From positions 1 through 37,847 of the forward strand of contig JANQLQ010000134.1 in NCBI GenBank assembly GCA_028280565.1: a DNA stretch of 37,847 nt, given 5' to 3'. Within the stretch, counting starts at the first letter, position 1, and every line of letters begins with the position of its first letter. Position numbers and translations under genes: made by a program. The notes below the pieces were generated by a model. It had not been told where the DNA came from, did no database searches, and saw only the letters and a list, made by a program, of their open reading frames with translations. This stretch comes from Fulvivirga sp. GTDB lineage: Bacteria > Bacteroidota > Bacteroidia > Cytophagales > Cyclobacteriaceae. Below are positions 16,128 through 23,682 of the stretch, piece by piece.

Positions 16128-16690
16128 TTACCAGGGAGACATCCCATTTTCCATCCAATATCGGGCATCATTCAAAAGCTGGGCCCGCTCCGTGCTTATC
16201 ACTGGAAAGTCATCATCAATATTCCTGTCACTCAAGCGCACATCACCAGCCATCGCCACACTTTCCCAATCATTTTTTGATGCAACTGAATAAAAACTCT
16301 TCACTGATGGCCTCTTCTTTGTTTCGTCTTCTTTCAAGCCAGGAATAAGCTTGACTTGTATTGTCTTTTTCCCACCTGTTTAACTCGCCCCCTGGCTCTT
16401 CAAAGATGAATTGATCGTCCATAGTTCCTTTTCTTCCCCTAGTAAAACCCGGTCAACCATATCTTCAAGCGCCGCTTTTTTATCTTCCTCACTTAGTCCT
16501 TGCTGTTCTAAACGCATGGTGCGATCTAACCGACCCAGGCACTGAATAGCCATTCGCCTGGCTTACCATTAAAAACCTGGATATTAAAAAGTTCCTTATG
16601 CTTAAAAAGGTTGCGCGGGTGTGCCATAGAGTTGCGTCATGGTGTTATGGTGATGAAGAGCGCATCGACATAGCCTTGAAATACCCATTT
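16128..16690 (-). pseudogene. Decayed minus-strand coding sequence, unknown family
   Basis: Three short minus-strand frames read like pieces of real protein joined by frameshifts. A 5' piece (about 16500-16640) contains KELFNIQVFNGKPGEWLFSAWVG and continues in another frame as RLDRTMRLEQQGLSEEDK and MVDRVLLGEEKELW. An overlapping frame at 16270-16422 starts MDDQFIFEEPGGELNRWEK. The frame at 16128-16337 contains SFYSVASKNDWESVAMAGDV and ends MENGMSPW. The second and third join if one base is lost near the codons for AYSWL. I do not recognise the family. The overlapping arrangement suggests two adjacent genes that have decayed. Confidence 0.4.
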
Positions 16691-16694
16691 GATA

Positions 16695-16756
16695 CTTTTC
16701 GCACAGGTTTTAATGTTTTTCGCATAGAGACTCTACCCCTTGTTCCCCGATCTTTG
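16695..16756 (+). promoter_or_regulatory. Paired TTTTCGCA promoter module on the plus strand (orphan)
   Basis: TTTTCGCACA and TTTTCGCATA 21 bp apart, then 24 bp, then GATCTTTG. The TGTTCCCC-ATCTTTGAT context is shared with the modules at 13923 and 23602. The only thing behind it is a 26-codon stub, so this promoter has lost its gene. Confidence 0.72.
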
Positions 16757-16802
16757 ATTACAAAAGCCTGGTAGCCAAACGAACCTAAAAAATCCAAAAA
16801 TC

Positions 16803-16883
16803 ATGAAAAAATACCAGCTCGTGTTTCGAAAAGCCAGGACTACTAATGGTATTCCTTTTTTCCTATTCACACCTAGACGATGA
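16803..16883 (+). pseudogene. Stub of a secreted-protein gene start
   Basis: ATG AAA AAA at 16803, 46 bp past the -7 box, opens a frame of only 26 codons (MKKYQLVFRKA...) ending in TGA. The MKK start after an A-rich leader matches the starts of the secreted-protein family, but the hydrophobic signal and passenger are gone. Confidence 0.4.
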
Positions 16884-17014
16884 TAATGAGAAAATTACAA
16901 TCCGCACCCATTGTGGCAGTGGTCCATATAATTAAATCAGTCAAAGTATTTTGGGAGAGGTTATGAGGGAATTGAAGGAGACAAAGAAATTTTATTAAAA
17001 AGTATAATAGAATA

Positions 17015-18100
17015 ATGAAAACTTTTAAAAAGGTAGGAGCAGTGCGATTTGTCAATAATGGCTATTGGAGAAATAAAGAGAATAGAAAAAGGGCTTATTT
17101 ATACGCCAAAAAAACACTGGCGATAAAAGACCCTGGAGACTGGTATAAAATAAGAGCCAGCGATCTTAGGAATATTGGCTTGAGTTTCTTGCTATCTAGC
17201 CAGTATTGTGGATCTTGGATAAAGTTCCTTATGGAGTTTAACCCGGATTTTGAATTTGTTCCGTGGAAATTTATTTGTCTACCCAATGGCTTTTGGAAAA
17301 AGCACAACAACCTCAGGAAGTACTTTGAGTGGCTTGCAATTGTCAAAGGGTTCACGTCTATGGCTGACTTTTACACCTTAAAAGCATCTGATCTGATCAA
17401 TAATTCAGGAAGCAGTATCGTATCTCTAAAACCTTACCTCAGCATACCACAGCTACTTGAGTTGGCTTTTCCCGAATACGACTGGATGGAGTGGAAGTTT
17501 GCGCGAGTAGGCAACGGCTTTTGGGAATCAAAAGCCAACCAGCAAATCTACCTGCTGTGGCTTTTTAAAGAGCTGAAGTTGAAATTCCCGGATGAGGCCA
17601 TAGAACTGAAAAAAATTGATTTTGTAAATAACTACGGCGGAACGCTCGTTTATGATCAAACGACGACCGAGGTATTGCAAAAGGCATTCGAAACATATGA
17701 TTGGACCAGTATACTACAGGAAAACAAGCCAAGGCACGAGAAATTAGCTACCTATGTTTCCGAGCTACTATGTGCAAATCCAGCACTAAAATGTTCAAGG
17801 ATTTTACACTATATGGTCAAGGAAAACTTATCGATCAACTGCTTCGTGCCTGAGTTGAGACTTGGGTTTCAATTGGTAAAGTCAGTGGATCAATGGGAAT
17901 CGATCAGGGATTCGGCCATTTGCCAGTCAGAAGGAATAAAGTTGATCCAACTGCCAGGGGAACTTGTAATTACCAAGAAGATCATAAAGAAGATAATAGC
18001 TACATTTATCTCCAGCTTAAATGACCAAAAAGAACCCAATAAGGTAAGTAACCAAAATGCAAATGCTGCTATACTTAGCTTGCCCCATCGACCAGGATGA
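17015..18100 (+). CDS. Three-repeat W/F-rich protein with a possible degenerate endonuclease-like C-terminus
   Basis: Protein of 361 residues with no signal peptide. Three about 75-residue repeats are visible (about 10-85, 86-163, 164-232), each with the frame GFW...N...Y..WL...W..I...DL.N.GGS.L...Y..S...LL...P...W..WKF. The boundaries are marked by WKFICLPNGFWKK and WKFARVGNGFWES. The last part (about 275-330) contains PELRLGFQLV...QWESIRDSAICQSEGIKLIQLP. This resembles the RD..K...C...GI.LI.IP end of PD-(D/E)XK/VSR-like nuclease domains that often follow such repeats in eukaryotes and large viruses. The expected acidic active-site pattern is not clearly intact (Q where E is usual, S-A in place of the lysine), so I treat it as degenerate. 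Function unknown. Confidence 0.7.
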   Translation: MKTFKKVGAVRFVNNGYWRNKENRKRAYLYAKKTLAIKDPGDWYKIRASDLRNIGLSFLLSSQYCGSWIKFLMEFNPDFEFVPWKFICLPNGFWKKHNNLRKYFEWLAIVKGFTSMADFYTLKASDLINNSGSSIVSLKPYLSIPQLLELAFPEYDWMEWKFARVGNGFWESKANQQIYLLWLFKELKLKFPDEAIELKKIDFVNNYGGTLVYDQTTTEVLQKAFETYDWTSILQENKPRHEKLATYVSELLCANPALKCSRILHYMVKENLSINCFVPELRLGFQLVKSVDQWESIRDSAICQSEGIKLIQLPGELVITKKIIKKIIATFISSLNDQKEPNKVSNQNANAAILSLPHRPG

Positions 18101-18122
18101 CTTTAGCGCTTCTCACGTATGA

Positions 18123-18236
18123 TGTAATGGTCTAGTGGTTATTGAAATCCCCAGCAAAAGAAAGCGTAGGATCTACCGTGAAATTCCAATCAAATACAAG
18201 AAGTTATTGATGGAGAGGCTGAAAATGTCCTGGTAG
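18123..18236 (+). other. Possible coding remnant, basic peptide
   Basis: An open frame without a start codon reads VIEIPSKRKRRIYREIPIKY and ends MSW-stop. The repeated IP-[SI]-K pattern is faintly like the C-terminal half of tyrosine recombinases, but no catalytic R-H-R-Y residues can be seen. It is noted because it falls in the gap between convergent genes. Confidence 0.2.
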
Positions 18237-18289
18237 CCTGTCATAAAGGTTATTCCTTGAAAGAATTTTAAATTTGTTCCTCATTCTTA

Positions 18290-19153
18290 TTATTCCCTTT
18301 CAAGTTTGGCAAAACCCACGGTTTTCCTGTAAACACCAGGGGAAACACCCACTTTCTTTTTGAAGACACGGCTGAAATAAAACTCATCCTGGTAGCCAAG
18401 CGCTCCACCCACTTGTTTCACAGACTTGGAAGTCAGGTAAAGTTCTCTTTTTGCCTCAACGATTATTCTGTTCATGATCAGGTCTGTCAGCGTCCGGTTA
18501 AGGTACTTCTTCGTAATTCTTGCCAGTGTTTTGGAGCTCACACTGAGTAAATCGGCATAATCCTGGGGCGCATGCATTTCACAAAATCTATTTTCGATTA
18601 AATCAATCAGACGTTGCATAACTTCAGATTGATGCCCGAATGACGTGTTGATGTTTTGTTGATCAAACTGTTTTTTTTGCCTGACGGCTTCGATCAAAAC
18701 AATCTTCAAATAGGCTACCAACACTTCATGCTGAGCGATACTCTCCTTTCCCATTTCTTTTGAAACCTGGTCTACCAGGCTGTAGAAGGTTTCTATCTGC
18801 TCTATTTTAAAGTAAGGAGGCTGATTAAAGTTGTGAAAAAGCACACCTTCGGTTTCTATTTCATTTTGATGCCGATAGGTGCAGAAAAAATCGGGATGGA
18901 AATTCAATAAAACACCTGTGCAACTGGTGTCGGAGGTAAGCATATAGGGCTGGTAAGGAGCCAGGCAGATCATATAGCTTCCTTCAAGTTCATGCTCTGA
19001 GAAATCAACAAGTAACTTTAATCGGCAGTCGTTTAAAATGATGAGCGAATAATAGTTCTTTCTTTGTACGTGATCGAATTGAGAAAGGTCAACGAAACGC
19101 TCCAGGCGAAAGGCTAATTCACCGTTTTGTTTATCAATAATGATCTGCGCCAT
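18290..19153 (-). CDS. AraC-family transcriptional regulator
   Basis: Protein of 287 residues. The N-terminal about 170 residues form a cupin-like sensing domain (LLVDFSEHELEGSYMICLAPYQPYML). The C-terminal about 100 residues are the double helix-turn-helix of AraC/XylS proteins: YADLLSVSSKTLARITKKYLNRTLTDLI for the first, and VKQVGGALGYQDEFYFSRVFKKKVGVSPGVYRK for the second, with the conserved GY.D..YFSR.FKK..G.SP..YR. It lies 79 bp downstream of the double ABM gene on the same strand and is probably its partner in a small operon, sensing a small molecule that the ABM protein acts on (inference). No paired TTTTCGCA module lies upstream of either. It is one of two AraC-type factors in this window that could bind that module. 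Confidence 0.88.
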   Translation of the reverse strand: MAQIIIDKQNGELAFRLERFVDLSQFDHVQRKNYYSLIILNDCRLKLLVDFSEHELEGSYMICLAPYQPYMLTSDTSCTGVLLNFHPDFFCTYRHQNEIETEGVLFHNFNQPPYFKIEQIETFYSLVDQVSKEMGKESIAQHEVLVAYLKIVLIEAVRQKKQFDQQNINTSFGHQSEVMQRLIDLIENRFCEMHAPQDYADLLSVSSKTLARITKKYLNRTLTDLIMNRIIVEAKRELYLTSKSVKQVGGALGYQDEFYFSRVFKKKVGVSPGVYRKTVGFAKLERE

Positions 19154-19187
19154 TTGAATCGATTTTTCTATGGAAACCGTAGCAACA

Positions 19188-19215
19188 GAATAGGGAGTAA
19201 TTACCCTCCCTATTC
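19188..19215 (-). terminator. Intercistronic hairpin
   Basis: Perfect 10-bp inverted repeat GAATAGGGAG / CTCCCTATTC with an 8-nt loop, between the ABM stop codon (19233) and the AraC start (19153). Without a T-run it may act as a partial terminator or RNA-processing hairpin rather than a full stop. Confidence 0.5.
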
Positions 19216-19232
19216 AACATTCAATATACTAT

Positions 19233-19859
19233 TTATTTGGAAGCCAAAATATCTATCCCCTGGATAGCTCCTGCACTAAACCCTTCCAGGATTTCCGGGG
19301 CATTTTCCACTAATGCGGCTGCCACCTTCCCGTTAAGATGTGCATCTCTTCCATCATTTTCAGCGAAGGTATCAAATATGGCAAACGTATCATAGGTGAA
19401 TTGAATGGCGTACCAGGACACAGTTCCAGGCTCTTCATCGACAAGTTTTTTACCACCCAGGAGAAAATTCTCCACACTAGGAGCCTTTCCTTCTTTAGCC
19501 TTTAACAGGACCAATAGTCCTTTATTTTCGTCACCTGTAGAACGCTTAACGGCTATTAGATCTGCTGGTTGGATGCTGGTGTTTACACTAAAATCTACCA
19601 GCAGGTCATCTGCATTTGCCAGGAGGGCCTTTGCCACTTCACCTGACAAGTGTGCTTGTCTGCCTTCCTCCTTATCAAACGTATCAAATATTCCGAATGT
19701 ACGTTCATCAACCTGGAAGGCGTACCAAGATTCCGTCGCTGGTTCCTGGTTCACCAGTGAAAGCCCTCCCAGTAAAAAATCCCGAACAGCCTGTTCTTTA
19801 CCTGGCCTGGCTTTCATTGTTACCAGCAGGCCAATTTTTTCTTGTGTGTTGTTTTCCAT
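19233..19859 (-). CDS. Double ABM-domain (antibiotic biosynthesis monooxygenase-like) protein
   Basis: Protein of 208 residues made of two homologous ferredoxin-like ABM domains in tandem. The first (about 8-103) runs from GLLVTMKARPGKEQAVRDFL through TESWYAFQVDERTFGIFDTF to AHLSGEVAKALL. The second (about 113-206) runs from GLLVLLKAKEGKAPSVENFL through TVSWYAIQFTYDTFAIFDTF to AHLNGKVAAALV. The halves are clearly an internal duplication. ABM domains normally dimerise, so a fused pair would make a one-chain dimer. Members include quinone-forming monooxygenases and many proteins of unknown substrate. There is no signal peptide, so it is cytoplasmic. It is followed by an AraC regulator gene. Confidence 0.85.
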   Translation of the reverse strand: MENNTQEKIGLLVTMKARPGKEQAVRDFLLGGLSLVNQEPATESWYAFQVDERTFGIFDTFDKEEGRQAHLSGEVAKALLANADDLLVDFSVNTSIQPADLIAVKRSTGDENKGLLVLLKAKEGKAPSVENFLLGGKKLVDEEPGTVSWYAIQFTYDTFAIFDTFAENDGRDAHLNGKVAAALVENAPEILEGFSAGAIQGIDILASK

Positions 19860-19912
19860 GTTATTTGTATTTGATTTTGAAAAAGTTTAATGTGAGAATC
19901 CTGGCACTACGA

Positions 19913-20468
19913 CTAAGATGGTCGTGACCGTTAGCATCTTGCTTTGTATTATCTTCTTAAATGTTGCTACAATGCAATATCCTGGAAGACCAGGGGCCTG
20001 TGGAACGGATCTTTGGCTCGAAGGCATGGACAATTTTCCCTCCACCTGTCTCCTCTCTCCCTGTGTTTCGCCTGGAGATGCTTTCCAGGTAGGTAGAGGG
20101 GCTCTTACCGAATCGTTTTTTAAATAACCGGGTAAAACTGGAGGCATCTTTAAATCCGATCGCATATACCACTTCAGAGATCGTATTATATTGCTGGCTT
20201 TCCAGTAAAAAAATGGCTTCCTGTAACCGAATATCCCGGATAAACTGGCCGGGAGTTAATCCTGTCTTTTTCTTCAAAAAACGGTACAGGCTACTCTCAC
20301 TCATAGCGACATGAGCGGCAAGAGAGCTAATAGAGCAACTGTTTGATAAATGTTTCTTTATCATTTTTTCCAACTCCCCGACCATCTTCTCTTCATAAGT
20401 AAGCGACCAGTGCTTGTTCTTTTCGGTGGAGGTCAATGATTTTTGTTGGGCTTTCTCCCGTTTCAATG
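19913..20468 (-). repeat. Tandem duplicate of the 3' end of the hybrid sensor gene (unit 2)
   Basis: This about 556-bp unit repeats 20469 to about 21030: the sequence beginning AAGATGG at 19915 matches 20471, and the helix-turn-helix coding part follows about 566 bp away from its original. The flank GGATCTTTGGCTCGAAG...CATGGACAATTTTCC occurs in both copies. Confidence 0.8.
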
Positions 20469-20670
20469 CTAAGATGGCCGCGTTAGTTAGAATCTTGCCT
20501 GGTATCATCTTCTTAAATTTTGTTCCATGCAATGTTCTGGAAGACCAAGGGCCTGTGGAATGGATCTTTGGCTCGAAGACATGGACAATTTTCCTTCTAT
20601 CCGGGGAGTTTCTCCTGTCTCCCCCCCTGTGTTTCACTTCAATATACTTTCCAGGTAAGTCGTAGGGCAC
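19957..20670 (-). pseudogene. Orphan AraC-type DNA-binding domain produced by the duplication
   Basis: The 237-codon frame has an AraC helix-turn-helix in its middle (SISSLAAHVAMSESSLYRF, FIRDIRLQEAIFLLESQQ, VVYAIGFKDASSFTRLFKK), about 80 percent identical to the last 105 residues of the hybrid sensor just upstream. The first about 60 and last about 30 residues are translated 3'-flank sequence; both ends even contain the same FEPKI-STGPWSSR peptide because the flank is duplicated. The domain has no disabling changes, so a free DNA-binding protein could in principle be made and compete with the full sensor. More likely it is debris of a tandem duplication. Its start overlaps the sensor's stop by 37 bp. 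Confidence 0.6.
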
Positions 20671-23426
20671 TTTCCGAATCGTTTCTTAAATAGCCGGGTA
20701 AAACTGGACGCATCTTCAAACCCAACCGCATAGACCACTTCGGAGATGGTCTTATATTGCTGGCTTTCAAATAAAAAAATGGCTTCTTGTAACCGTATAT
20801 CCCGGATAAACTGGCCGGGAGTTAACCCTGTTATTTTCTTCAAAAAACGATTCAGGCTACTCTCACTCATAGCGGCATGAGCAGCCAGTGAGCTAATGGA
20901 ACAGCCCTCTGATAAATGCTCCCTCACCATTTTTTCCAACTCCTCGATAAGCTTCTCTTCATGGGTAGGTGGCATCTGCTGGTCCTTTTCGGTGGTGGCC
21001 AATACTTCTTGTGTAGCTTTCTTCCGTTCCAATGTATTGGTCAGCAGGTTTTGGATACGCACAATAAGCTCCTCAGCCGTAAATGGCTTCACCATATAAT
21101 CATCTACCCCAGTCCGATAGGCCATCAGTTTATCCCGTTCATTGGCATGGGCCGTTAAGGCGATAAACGGGGTAAGCTTATACTTAGGGTCTTCCTTTAG
21201 GTTTTTAGCAAAGGTGAGCCCTCCCATTACGGGCATCATTACATCGGAGATAACCAGGTCAGGCGTATATTCTTTGATGATTTCCATTGCCTGTTGTCCG
21301 TCGATGGCCTCAACCACGTGATAGTGATTCCGAAGGAGCTTTCCAATGTATTGCCGCATATCTGGGTGATCTTCTACAAGCAATATCGAGGGTTTGTTTG
21401 AAGTCGTGTTTTTCACAGGCTTCAAAGTGGGTTCATTTGGATGTTCTATTACATAAGATTGGAAAGAGGAATAAGAATCTGTTTTAGTGACCAGGCTTTT
21501 GGGAAGTGAAAGCTCAAAAACACTCCCATGATTTTCCAGGCTGGACACGGAGATAAACCCTCCGTGAAGCCTGGCCAATTCCTGGGCCAGGGCTAACCCT
21601 ACTCCAGAACCACCACTTTGAGGTTGTTGAGGATGAGAAACCTGGTAAAAACGGTCAAAGATATGAGGTAAGTCTTGTTTTGGGATCCCTATCCCCGTAT
21701 CTCTTACTTTGATGTCTACAAAAGCGTGGGAATCCGGGTCAAAGTCCCAGTCAATACTCACGGTTCCCCCGGCAGGAGTAAATTTTAACGCATTGGATAA
21801 CAGGTTATTGAAAATCGTACTAACCTTGGGTCGATCAATACTGATCATAAGGTTGGCGTTATAAGAAAATTTCAGGAAGATACTTTTCTGTTTCGCCAGG
21901 GACTGAAAGGAATCTATAATTTCTCTCACAAGGACCGTAAGATCTTCTGGTCGACGGTTTATTACGAGCTCCCCGGATTCCATACGCGAAATCTCCAAAA
22001 TCTCGTTGACCCTGCTGACCAGGTGTTCACTGTTTTGCTGGACCATTTCCAGCTCAGCCCTCATTGAATCCGCGGGGATCTGGCAGCTGATCATTTGACG
22101 GACCGGCCCCAAAATCAAAGTAAGAGGAGTACGCAATTCATGGGCGATATTCGTAAACCACCGGGTCTTGGCAATTTGAAGTTCTTGGACTTTTTTGGCA
22201 AAACATTTTTTATTCAATAGGTTTCGGTAAATAAGTATGGTAATGGCAATGATCAGCACCAGTAAGCTTAAGGCAAGCACGACATAAACCCGTTGTTTTT
22301 TCATACTACTTTCGGCTATTTCTGCTTCTTTTTTCAACAACTCGTTTTCCTTCTCTATCTGCTCCGTATCGAACTTCGCTTGTATGCGGGCGATCTGTTC
22401 TTCCCGTTCTTTATTGAAGATCTTCCTGGAAAGATCGAACATCCGCTGTCCAAAATATACGGCTGCTTCATAGTCGCCGATGGCCTTATGCGCCTTGTAC
22501 AATATTTCATTTAACTTACGCATGGAATGGAGATCATCCAGTTCCTTACTCCATTCCAGCGACTGGGTGGCATAGGTAATGGCCCGCTGGTAGTTCCCCA
22601 TCTTTAGATAGATATCTGCAATCTGTGTATAGGTTTTAGGATAATAGATCTTATAGCCATAGTACTCGTAGGTCTTAAGCATCTGTAGCGCATACTCAAG
22701 CGCTTCGTCAAATTCTCCAAATGCCATTTTTACGAAGGAAAGGTTGCCATAAACATAGGTTTTGTAAAGCTCACTGTCGTTAGGGATACTATCTGCATAG
22801 TGCTCCGCCTGCTGGAGAAAAGGTATGGCTTTTTTGAAATTCTCCAGTGCCTGCAGCGAATCTTCTTTTTCAAGAGCGGATCCTAGTTCCTTATAATAGA
22901 TACCCATTCCATTTTTAGCACGGTACTTATACATGTAATTATCCAGGCTTTCGGCAAGCTCGCTGAATAGGAGTATATGTTTTTTAGCCGACTCAAAATC
23001 ACCCAATTCTAAGTAAACATCGGCAATGTTCCAGTGGGCATCACTGCTGTGCTGTGCATCTCCGATTGCTTGATAATTCCGTAGAGATTCAAGATGAAAT
23101 AAAAGCGCAGAGTCCAGCTGAGTGCCTCGATAAGAATGACCCAATATTTGGTTGCCATGCCCTAGTCCAAAAGTGTACGATAGCTCGTCAGAAAGATCCA
23201 GTGCTTTGATGGCAAACGTTCGGGCCTCAACAGATCCACTTGAGAGGTAATGGAATCCTGTCATAAGCAGGTTTTTTACACGCACCGTATCTTTTCCCGG
23301 TTTTTCCAATTCTCGCAAGAGGCTGTCAAGTCGATTGGACTCCTGGCTAAACCCGGAAAAATCATAAAACATCAGGACATTACAGGTGATTAGATACAGG
23401 ATGGGGTATATTGATTTGGACGTCAT
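20634..23426 (-). CDS. Hybrid two-component sensor: TPR - histidine kinase - receiver - AraC HTH
   Basis: Protein of 930 residues. N-terminal signal or membrane segment (about 6-22), then periplasmic TPR-type helical repeats (about 40-335; LSFVKMAFGEFDEALEYAL, DIYLKMGNYQRAITYATQSL), a coiled-coil stretch (336-375) and a membrane helix (379-400). The kinase has the H-box FTNIAHELRTPL (phosphorylated His 429), N-box NLLSNALKF, G1 DTGIGIP, F-box FDRFYQV and G2 GSGVGLALA. A receiver (about 678-795) follows, with acceptor Asp 728 in LVISDVMMP and Lys 780, then an AraC HTH (about 830-930). It is a one-protein signalling pathway, as in Bacteroidota HTCS regulators, but with TPRs where those usually have a beta-propeller/Y_Y_Y sensor. 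It is divergent from the giant DUF285 gene and is a candidate to bind the paired TTTTCGCA sites (inference). Confidence 0.92.
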   Translation of the reverse strand: MTSKSIYPILYLITCNVLMFYDFSGFSQESNRLDSLLRELEKPGKDTVRVKNLLMTGFHYLSSGSVEARTFAIKALDLSDELSYTFGLGHGNQILGHSYRGTQLDSALLFHLESLRNYQAIGDAQHSSDAHWNIADVYLELGDFESAKKHILLFSELAESLDNYMYKYRAKNGMGIYYKELGSALEKEDSLQALENFKKAIPFLQQAEHYADSIPNDSELYKTYVYGNLSFVKMAFGEFDEALEYALQMLKTYEYYGYKIYYPKTYTQIADIYLKMGNYQRAITYATQSLEWSKELDDLHSMRKLNEILYKAHKAIGDYEAAVYFGQRMFDLSRKIFNKEREEQIARIQAKFDTEQIEKENELLKKEAEIAESSMKKQRVYVVLALSLLVLIIAITILIYRNLLNKKCFAKKVQELQIAKTRWFTNIAHELRTPLTLILGPVRQMISCQIPADSMRAELEMVQQNSEHLVSRVNEILEISRMESGELVINRRPEDLTVLVREIIDSFQSLAKQKSIFLKFSYNANLMISIDRPKVSTIFNNLLSNALKFTPAGGTVSIDWDFDPDSHAFVDIKVRDTGIGIPKQDLPHIFDRFYQVSHPQQPQSGGSGVGLALAQELARLHGGFISVSSLENHGSVFELSLPKSLVTKTDSYSSFQSYVIEHPNEPTLKPVKNTTSNKPSILLVEDHPDMRQYIGKLLRNHYHVVEAIDGQQAMEIIKEYTPDLVISDVMMPVMGGLTFAKNLKEDPKYKLTPFIALTAHANERDKLMAYRTGVDDYMVKPFTAEELIVRIQNLLTNTLERKKATQEVLATTEKDQQMPPTHEEKLIEELEKMVREHLSEGCSISSLAAHAAMSESSLNRFLKKITGLTPGQFIRDIRLQEAIFLFESQQYKTISEVVYAVGFEDASSFTRLFKKRFGKCPTTYLESILK

Positions 23427-23601
23427 GGTTGAATACTCAAATAGCTTATAAATTCGAATTTATTTCTATTTGATAGTTTCTAACAGCTTTGCAGGCGTTT
23501 CTAAAAGGAATGACAGTTTTGACATACATTATGATGATTCTCGCATACTTGCTGCCTGCGCCCTACGCCTTTCCCCAATTAATCAACCCTTGATCCTCGA
23601 C

Positions 23602-23664
23602 ATTTTTCGCATATATTTTAATGTTTTTCGCACAGATATTTTGACCCCTGTTCCCCCATCTTTG
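23602..23664 (+). promoter_or_regulatory. Paired TTTTCGCA promoter module facing the giant DUF285 gene
   Basis: TTTTTCGCATA and TTTTTCGCACA, 21 bp apart on the plus strand, then 24 bp, then CATCTTTG at 23657-23664. It lies between the hybrid sensor gene (starts 23426, opposite strand) and the DUF285 gene. Since transcription should begin just after 23670, it sets the start codon of that gene at 23683 and not at upstream ATGs such as 23470. Confidence 0.78.
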
Positions 23665-23682
23665 ATGCTAAAAATTAATACA

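Noticed and set aside
23470-23682. Upstream start of the giant DUF285 gene at ATG 23470
   Set aside because: This part contains the promoter module and its -7 box; the translated sequence has no signal peptide or family match.
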